Shown here piece by piece: positions 1 through 6,059 of a DNA stretch of 6,059 nt. The DNA is from Prevotella sp. GTDB lineage: Bacteria > Bacteroidota > Bacteroidia > Bacteroidales > Dysgonomonadaceae. The translations under genes and the position numbers were made by a program. Position 1 is the first letter of the stretch, and each line of letters opens with the position of its first letter. The stretch covers positions 1 through 6,059 of the forward strand of contig JAISKQ010000265.1 in assembly GCA_031260865.1 (NCBI GenBank), read 5' to 3'. Below the pieces are notes generated by a model. The model was not told the DNA's origin, did no database searches, and saw only the letters and a list, made by a program, of their open reading frames with translations.

Positions 1-935
1 ATTTTCTCAAGTATTAATTTCATGGACTCTTCGCCTACTTCTATCGGATGTTGATCCATTGTCGTCAACATGGGATCGGTGTCTTGTGATATATTCGAGT
101 TGGAAAACCCGCAAATAGACACATCTTCCGGCACTCTTAATCCTAATTCTTTACACGCGACCAATATACCCGAAGCCGTATAATCGTTCATCGCCATAAA
201 GGCGTCCGGGCTATTTGGCTCCTGTAATATCTTCTTCGCCTCTTCGTATCCCAATTGCTTTGTGTCGGCAGTACGGATAAGTTGATCTTCGACCGGTAGT
301 TGATACTTGCGAAGAGCGTCAAGATACCCGTTTTTTCGGTTCTTGGATATTTCAAGATGATGAGGGGCTGTAAAGAAGGCTATTCGCTTACAGCCCGTTT
401 TGATCATATATTCCACAGCCGTGAATGTCCCGCTATAGTCATCAACCACTACCTTGTCCGAATCAATTCCCGTGCAAATCCTATCGAAGAAAATAAACGG
501 AATATCATTGTCTATCAATTCCTGAAAGTGGTCATATTGTGTTGTGGTTTTTGATTGCGAAATCAATACGCCGCACACACGCGCCTTGATCAGAGTCTGT
601 ACGTTCCGTACTTCCTTTTTGTAATCTTCGCGCGACTGACAGATGATGACATGGTAATCCTTGTTCTCTGCGACGGTTTCCATCCCCGACAACACTCCCG
701 AAAAGAAGTGGTTAGCCAATTCAGGAACGATAACCCCGATAATATTATTATGCTGGGTTCTCAGGTTCAAAGCCATCGTATTCGGCTTGTACTTATATTT
801 GTCCGCGTACTCCTGGACTAGTTTCCGAGTTTCGGGACTGATATAAGGATTGTCTTTTAAAGCCCTTGATACGGTTGATGGCGATATATTCAGGTCTTTG
901 GCTATGTCTTTGATGGTTAGTGGTCCTTTTTTCAT
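1..935 (-). CDS. LacI-family transcriptional regulator, partial (C-terminus beyond left edge)
   Basis: DNA-binding regulator, probably sensing a maltodextrin-derived sugar. The frame is open for 311 codons from the ATG at 935 to the window edge. The family is usually about 330-345 residues, so only the C-terminal end is missing. Residues 6-28 form the LacI helix-turn-helix (LTIKDIAKDLNISPSTVSRAL). Residues 49-60 (YEPNTMALNLRT) match the hinge helix that enters the minor groove at a central CG. From residue 65 (IIGVIVPELANHFFSGVLSG) comes the periplasmic-binding-protein-like sensor domain, with VVVDDYSG at 162-169, NRKNGYLDAL at 199-208 and AMNDYTASG at 248-256. At 276-279 it reads GFSN where many LacI proteins have GFDN/GYDD, so the usual sugar-contacting Asp is Ser. 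The start fits the family N-terminus exactly; an AGGAAG at 955-960 is too far upstream to be a normal ribosome site. It lies 35 bp after the GH13 gene on the same strand, so it is probably the last or a late gene of the malQ operon. The maltodextrin ligand is inferred from context. Confidence 0.95.
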   Translation of the reverse strand, partial: MKKGPLTIKDIAKDLNISPSTVSRALKDNPYISPETRKLVQEYADKYKYKPNTMALNLRTQHNNIIGVIVPELANHFFSGVLSGMETVAENKDYHVIICQSREDYKKEVRNVQTLIKARVCGVLISQSKTTTQYDHFQELIDNDIPFIFFDRICTGIDSDKVVVDDYSGTFTAVEYMIKTGCKRIAFFTAPHHLEISKNRKNGYLDALRKYQLPVEDQLIRTADTKQLGYEEAKKILQEPNSPDAFMAMNDYTASGILVACKELGLRVPEDVSICGFSNSNISQDTDPMLTTMDQHPIEVGEESMKLILEK

Positions 936-970
936 GAATAAGAGTTTTGTAATACTTCCTATAAAAGTAA

Positions 971-2827
<1,857 letters not shown>

Positions 2828-2840
2828 TTATATTGATTGT

Positions 2841-5507
2841 TTATTCTCGTCCGGATGATGTTATCATTTCTTTCAATTGTTTATTAAAGCCATCAGCTTC
2901 CATTAATTCCTCCAAAGTAAGGTGCATACGGTATCGCCAGTAATATTCGGATATCGCGGGGATATTTATCCGTTCATCTTCCGCGTTCGTCCTTTTCAGG
3001 CTATCATCCATCGACAACCAGTCCTGAAGCGGAAGGATTGTCAGCATCGAAGGGCAATTCAAGTGATTGAATATGATTTGCCGGCACAGGTCGGCGTCAC
3101 AATCTTCGGGAGCGGCGCCATTCTTCCATAATATTTGGTTGTAATACTTTTGAGTCGTTTCTCTATTTTCGCGCCACCATGCCCTGATTGGCGCCATATC
3201 GTGAGTAGAAGTAGTACATACGCTCAGATAAGGGAGATTCCCAAGATAGTTGAACGGCATACTTTCTATTTTTGGCATACGTTCTATTTCGAGGCTCAAT
3301 ATCTGTAATTCGTTCATTACGGAAGGAACGGATTTAGGAACCATACCTAAGTCTTCTCCGCAAACCAACATAGGAGTGGAAGCTATCAAACTTGGCAATT
3401 TGTTCATCGCCTGATCGCGCCAATATTGGGTGTGACGATGATAAAAGAATTCATCGTATAAGCGGTTGAACGCTGTTTTAGCGCTGTCGTCCAGGTCTTT
3501 GTAAGAGTAGCTGTATTGCGCAGTGATGCGGGGATGGAATTTTTCGGGTTCGCGTTTATCCCGAATAAACAAGACCTCGTTGCATAAACTGTATAATCCG
3601 TCGCGAATAAGCAAACTCTTGGCGTCGGTTCTTCCGGCAAAGAGACCTTTAATCTTGACTTGCGTATTACATGAATCTTTCAGTTCATAACGTTGCCACG
3701 CGATAGGGAAGAGGAAGGTATCGATGACTTCCCGCGTATATTCCCCGAATATGTTTCCAAGAAAATGTTCGTGTATATAAGGATTGGTCATGCGATATTC
3801 ATCGAACCACATTCCCCATGAACGGATTTCATCGGCAGGCATCGGCAAGGCGGGACTGAAATAACCGAGCAGTCCCTGTACGGATGATAGCGGTATTTCC
3901 CATATACGGAAAAATCCTAATATATGGTCGATACGGTACGCGTCGAAGTAATCAGCCATCTTGCGGAAACGTTTCGCCCACCATTGATAACCGTCTTTAG
4001 CCATTTCGTCCCAGTTGTAGGTAGGGAATCCCCAGTTTTGTCCAAAGAAAGAGAAATCATCGGGTGGCGCTCCCGTTTGAACGTCCAGATTGAACAGGTG
4101 TGGCTCTACCCAAGCTTCCACGCTGTTTCGGCTGATTCCGATAGGTATATCTCCTTTTAGTATCACATCGTGCTGATGGGCATATTCCTTCGCTTCTATC
4201 AGTTGCTTATGGAGCAGGTATTGAGTAAAGCAAAGCAGTTCAACGGTTTCTTTCGCCTCTTTGTCGGTATCCAGCAGTTTTTCCAAAGCTTTTTTGTTGA
4301 ATGCGTTTTGGGTTTTCCACAGGGAGAAATTAGCCGTGTTGTATTTATCTCGTAAAAATGAGAAACACGCGTACGGGAACAGCCATTCTTCGTTGTGTTG
4401 ATAGAACGACAGGTAATCTTTGCTCTTTAATACCGTTTTGCCGGATTCCTGAAACAAGTCTTTAAGGTAAGATGTTTTCAAGTTTAGCACCTTGTCGTAA
4501 TCAATCTCCTTCAATCCGTTTAACGCCGCGGCTTCCGCTTCATATTTTTTGAATAATTCGGCGTTTTGAAGGGGATAAGCCTTCAATCCCAGATAGATGG
4601 GGTGTAAAGCATAAATAGATATGGCGTTGTAAGGATATGAATCTTTCCATGTATGAGTAATAGTCGTGTCATTTATCGGCAATACTTGTATCACTTTCTG
4701 TCCGGTAAGGGCAGCCCAATCCACCATCTTTTTCAGGTCGGAAAATTCTCCGATGCCAAAGCTGTCGTTTGACCGTAACGAAAATATGGGTATTGCCACT
4801 CCCGCCGCTTTCCAATCCACCCATCCATGACGATAAGCCGATGTTTCTATCTTTACCGTGTCTTCGTTGGCAGTCACAGGGGTTAATAGGCGGTTTTGAC
4901 CGTCTTCCCAGTTTATAATCTTTTTCGCTGTGTCATCGTATATCGCCAATTTGTATTCTTGCGGCTTTTTCATAGGAGTGGCGTTGATAGTCAACTGCCA
5001 TTCTCCGTATCTTGCCGGATCGAAGCGAAGGGATTTTTCCGGATTCCAGTCACCCAAAGCTTTCGATGAACCGCAAAGAACCAAGGTCTGGTTCTTCTTT
5101 ATGTAAGGACAAGCGACTTTGAGTAAGATTGTCTTTTTATAATACTTCGTTTTTGCTGTATCTTGGTGGAGAAAGAAACTTTCGGAAAACCCGGAGGTGT
5201 AGAAATATCTTTGTTGTGGAATACTCTGCCATGAATCGTATATGTCGAAACCCTTTTCGGATACCAATTGCAATGTATGCGGGTTGCCCCATTCTTTGGC
5301 GATTACGATGCCATTCGCTTTCACTACGTATTGGTAATCAATGGAAGGGTCTTTTATATCTATTTCTAAATACCATTCATCAGGAGTGTCGCATACCATT
5401 TTAAGCGCTTTGTTTTCATTCCATTTGCCAAGGGCAGCCCCTGATCCATAGACGAATAAATCTTGTCCCCAAAAGGTGTGATAGTTGATGTGTAATTTTA
5501 CTTTCAT
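2841..5507 (-). CDS. malQ: 4-alpha-glucanotransferase (amylomaltase), GH77 with two N-terminal CBM20 modules, DPE2-like
   Basis: Transfers glucosyl or maltooligosyl units between alpha-1,4-glucans, releasing glucose from maltose or short maltodextrins. There is no signal peptide, so it acts in the cytoplasm. From the chosen ATG it has 888 residues. Residues 1-95 form a first CBM20-like starch-binding module (YGSGAALGKWN). Residues 124-222 form a second one with the canonical LGDWNPEKSL and WEDGQNR (200-206). The GH77 barrel runs from about 235 (VAIPIFSLRSNDSFGIGEF). It carries the loop PPDDFSFFGQNWGFPTYNW at 481-499, nucleophile Asp527 in YRIDH, acid/base Glu718 in CGEDLG and Asp770 in STHD. 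The nucleophile and acid/base are 191 residues apart, against 47 in Thermus amylomaltase, showing a large insertion typical of the DPE2-type subgroup. The open frame reaches a TTG at 5564, but the ATG at 5507 starts directly at the CBM20 fold and the TTG lies next to the predicted -7 box. It is the first gene of the likely operon. Confidence 0.95.
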   Translation of the reverse strand: MKVKLHINYHTFWGQDLFVYGSGAALGKWNENKALKMVCDTPDEWYLEIDIKDPSIDYQYVVKANGIVIAKEWGNPHTLQLVSEKGFDIYDSWQSIPQQRYFYTSGFSESFFLHQDTAKTKYYKKTILLKVACPYIKKNQTLVLCGSSKALGDWNPEKSLRFDPARYGEWQLTINATPMKKPQEYKLAIYDDTAKKIINWEDGQNRLLTPVTANEDTVKIETSAYRHGWVDWKAAGVAIPIFSLRSNDSFGIGEFSDLKKMVDWAALTGQKVIQVLPINDTTITHTWKDSYPYNAISIYALHPIYLGLKAYPLQNAELFKKYEAEAAALNGLKEIDYDKVLNLKTSYLKDLFQESGKTVLKSKDYLSFYQHNEEWLFPYACFSFLRDKYNTANFSLWKTQNAFNKKALEKLLDTDKEAKETVELLCFTQYLLHKQLIEAKEYAHQHDVILKGDIPIGISRNSVEAWVEPHLFNLDVQTGAPPDDFSFFGQNWGFPTYNWDEMAKDGYQWWAKRFRKMADYFDAYRIDHILGFFRIWEIPLSSVQGLLGYFSPALPMPADEIRSWGMWFDEYRMTNPYIHEHFLGNIFGEYTREVIDTFLFPIAWQRYELKDSCNTQVKIKGLFAGRTDAKSLLIRDGLYSLCNEVLFIRDKREPEKFHPRITAQYSYSYKDLDDSAKTAFNRLYDEFFYHRHTQYWRDQAMNKLPSLIASTPMLVCGEDLGMVPKSVPSVMNELQILSLEIERMPKIESMPFNYLGNLPYLSVCTTSTHDMAPIRAWWRENRETTQKYYNQILWKNGAAPEDCDADLCRQIIFNHLNCPSMLTILPLQDWLSMDDSLKRTNAEDERINIPAISEYYWRYRMHLTLEELMEADGFNKQLKEMITSSGRE

Positions 5508-5565
5508 GATGATGTTTTTATGGTTATAGACTATTATCTCTTTTTTTGAAGAGTATATGTACAAA

Positions 5566-5573
5566 CAAAACTA
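5566..5573 (-). promoter_or_regulatory. Candidate Bacteroidetes-type -7 promoter box for malQ
   Basis: On the minus strand this reads TAGTTTTG, an exact match to the Bacteroidetes -7 consensus TAnnTTTG. It would place the transcript start near 5559 and give a leader of roughly 50 nt before the malQ ATG at 5507. I see no convincing TTTG -33 element 19-21 nt further upstream (about 5593-5598), so the promoter may be weak or dependent on an activator. The motif is short and can occur by chance in AT-rich DNA. Confidence 0.45.
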
Positions 5574-5627
5574 CATATTAAAGGAAAGTCGCGCGTTTGT
5601 AGAAGTGGTTTTTTGATGAAAATAAAT

Positions 5628-5641
5628 TGCAAACGATTGCA
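5628..5641. promoter_or_regulatory. LacI-family operator palindrome upstream of malQ
   Basis: The 14-bp sequence TGCAAACGATTGCA is an inverted repeat centred on CG, with six of seven pairs matching; only the A/A pair next to the centre fails. An even palindrome with a central CG and arms of the form TGCAA...TTGCA is the classic site of LacI-family regulators such as MalR, CcpA and PurR. It lies in the only sizeable intergenic gap, about 120 bp before malQ and in front of an operon that appears to end with a LacI-family gene. Binding by that regulator is inferred. Confidence 0.65.
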
Positions 5642-5649
5642 TGAATGCG

Positions 5650-5687
5650 AAAAAGCATAGGAGTGGCATGTCTGTCCTATGCTTTTT
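5650..5687 (-). terminator. Rho-independent terminator of the ferredoxin unit, symmetric and possibly bidirectional
   Basis: Perfect 13-bp inverted repeat, AAAAAGCATAGGA at 5650-5662 and TCCTATGCTTTTT at 5675-5687, with a 12-nt loop. Read on the minus strand, the GCATAGGA/TCCTATGC stem is followed by a U tract. It begins 42 nt after the ferredoxin-type stop codon, so it should end that transcript and insulate malQ from it. The mirror-image A and T runs mean it could also stop plus-strand transcription. Confidence 0.85.
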
Positions 5688-5729
5688 ATATATAGTTGTT
5701 TATCTTTTTTTTACAAATAGCTTATCGTG

Positions 5730-6059
5730 TCAGAAGCCAAAGCCGTCAATGACGATATCCTGTTTTTCTTCTTCTTTAAAAGCTTTCCGTTGTTGATGTA
5801 TCACATTGCCTTCGACATGTATTGCCCGGTGCGGACGAACAGGGCAGATGTATTCGCATCCTCCGCAACCAATACATATATCGGGATTGATAGACGGTAT
5901 GGTCAGCCCTTCGGCTTTGTCGTATGGAATCATTGACACAGCCTGAGTCGGACAATGTTCCGCGCATGCTCCGCAATTTGTTTCCTCGGTGTGGACTATG
6001 CAGATGTCTTCATTGAACGTTACACGCCCTATCTGGGTCATCTGTTTTTCTTCCTGTGT
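5730..6059 (-). CDS. Dicluster 4Fe-4S ferredoxin-type protein, C-terminal part (5' end beyond right edge)
   Basis: Electron-transfer protein segment with two 4Fe-4S motifs. The frame is open to the window edge. An ATG at 6041 exists, but the six codons before it (TQEEKQ) have no stop and look like continuing protein, so I treat the gene as 5'-partial. Counted from that Met, motif 1 is Cys14-x8-Cys23-x2-Cys26-x3-Cys30-Pro, with a longer first gap than the usual CxxC. Motif 2 is the standard Cys56-x2-Cys59-x2-Cys62-x3-Cys66-Pro. CPVRPHRAIHVEGN follows, then a charged tail ending FGF. The pattern resembles C-termini of NapG/MauM-like or membrane-anchored ferredoxin proteins, but the diagnostic N-terminal part is not visible, so partner and pathway stay unknown. 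The terminator after it separates it from malQ, and no link to starch use is indicated. Confidence 0.85.
   Translation of the reverse strand, partial: TQEEKQMTQIGRVTFNEDICIVHTEETNCGACAEHCPTQAVSMIPYDKAEGLTIPSINPDICIGCGGCEYICPVRPHRAIHVEGNVIHQQRKAFKEEEKQDIVIDGFGF

Noticed and set aside
1..935. lacI as a pseudogene because no stop codon is seen.
   Set aside because: The frame is intact and conserved throughout; it is simply cut by the window edge.
936..970. Separate promoter or operator for the lacI gene in the 35-bp gap.
   Set aside because: There is no CG-centred palindrome and only a poor TACTTTTA match to the -7 consensus, so co-transcription is the simpler reading.
5538..5553. Small hairpin (CTCTT/AAGAG) in the malQ leader as a riboregulator.
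   Set aside because: Five weak pairs around an A/T run are expected by chance in such DNA, and no riboswitch-like structure surrounds it.
5508..5564. N-terminal extension of malQ from a TTG codon (19 extra residues).
   Set aside because: The extra residues are not part of the CBM20 fold, the start is a weak TTG, and it lies beside the predicted -7 box. The ATG at 5507 fits the family.

Overview
The window looks like chromosomal DNA from a member of the Bacteroidales (Bacteroides/Parabacteroides-like); I cannot name the genus. The evidence is a neopullulanase of SusA type, a 4-alpha-glucanotransferase with two starch-binding modules as found in Bacteroidetes, a LacI regulator with a typical Bacteroidetes N-terminus, A-rich leaders without a Shine-Dalgarno sequence, and a TAnnTTTG-type promoter box. 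All genes lie on the minus strand, so transcription runs from high to low coordinates.

Layout in the direction of transcription: (1) 6059-5730 is the 3' end of a dicluster 4Fe-4S ferredoxin-type gene that begins outside the window. (2) 5729-5508 is a 222-bp regulatory gap. It holds a near-perfect terminator hairpin (5650-5687), a LacI-type operator palindrome (5628-5641) and a Bacteroidetes-type -7 box (5566-5573). (3) 5507-2841 is malQ, coding for a cytoplasmic DPE2-like amylomaltase (CBM20-CBM20-GH77 with a long insertion in the catalytic domain). (4) 2818-971 is a GH13 neopullulanase/cyclomaltodextrinase of SusA type with a signal peptide. (5) 935-1 is a LacI-family regulator cut by the left window edge.

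Genes 3 to 5 are 22 and 35 bp apart and probably form one operon for maltodextrin use. The secreted enzyme would trim maltooligosaccharides in the periplasm. MalQ would disproportionate maltose and short maltodextrins in the cytoplasm. The LacI protein would sense a product and act at the operator in front of malQ. No SusC/SusD-type transporter, SusR-type regulator, mobile element, CRISPR array, tRNA or rRNA is visible. I see no wholly new system. The most interesting points are the inferred self-contained LacI circuit, the operator lying upstream of the likely promoter, and the DPE2-type architecture of MalQ.
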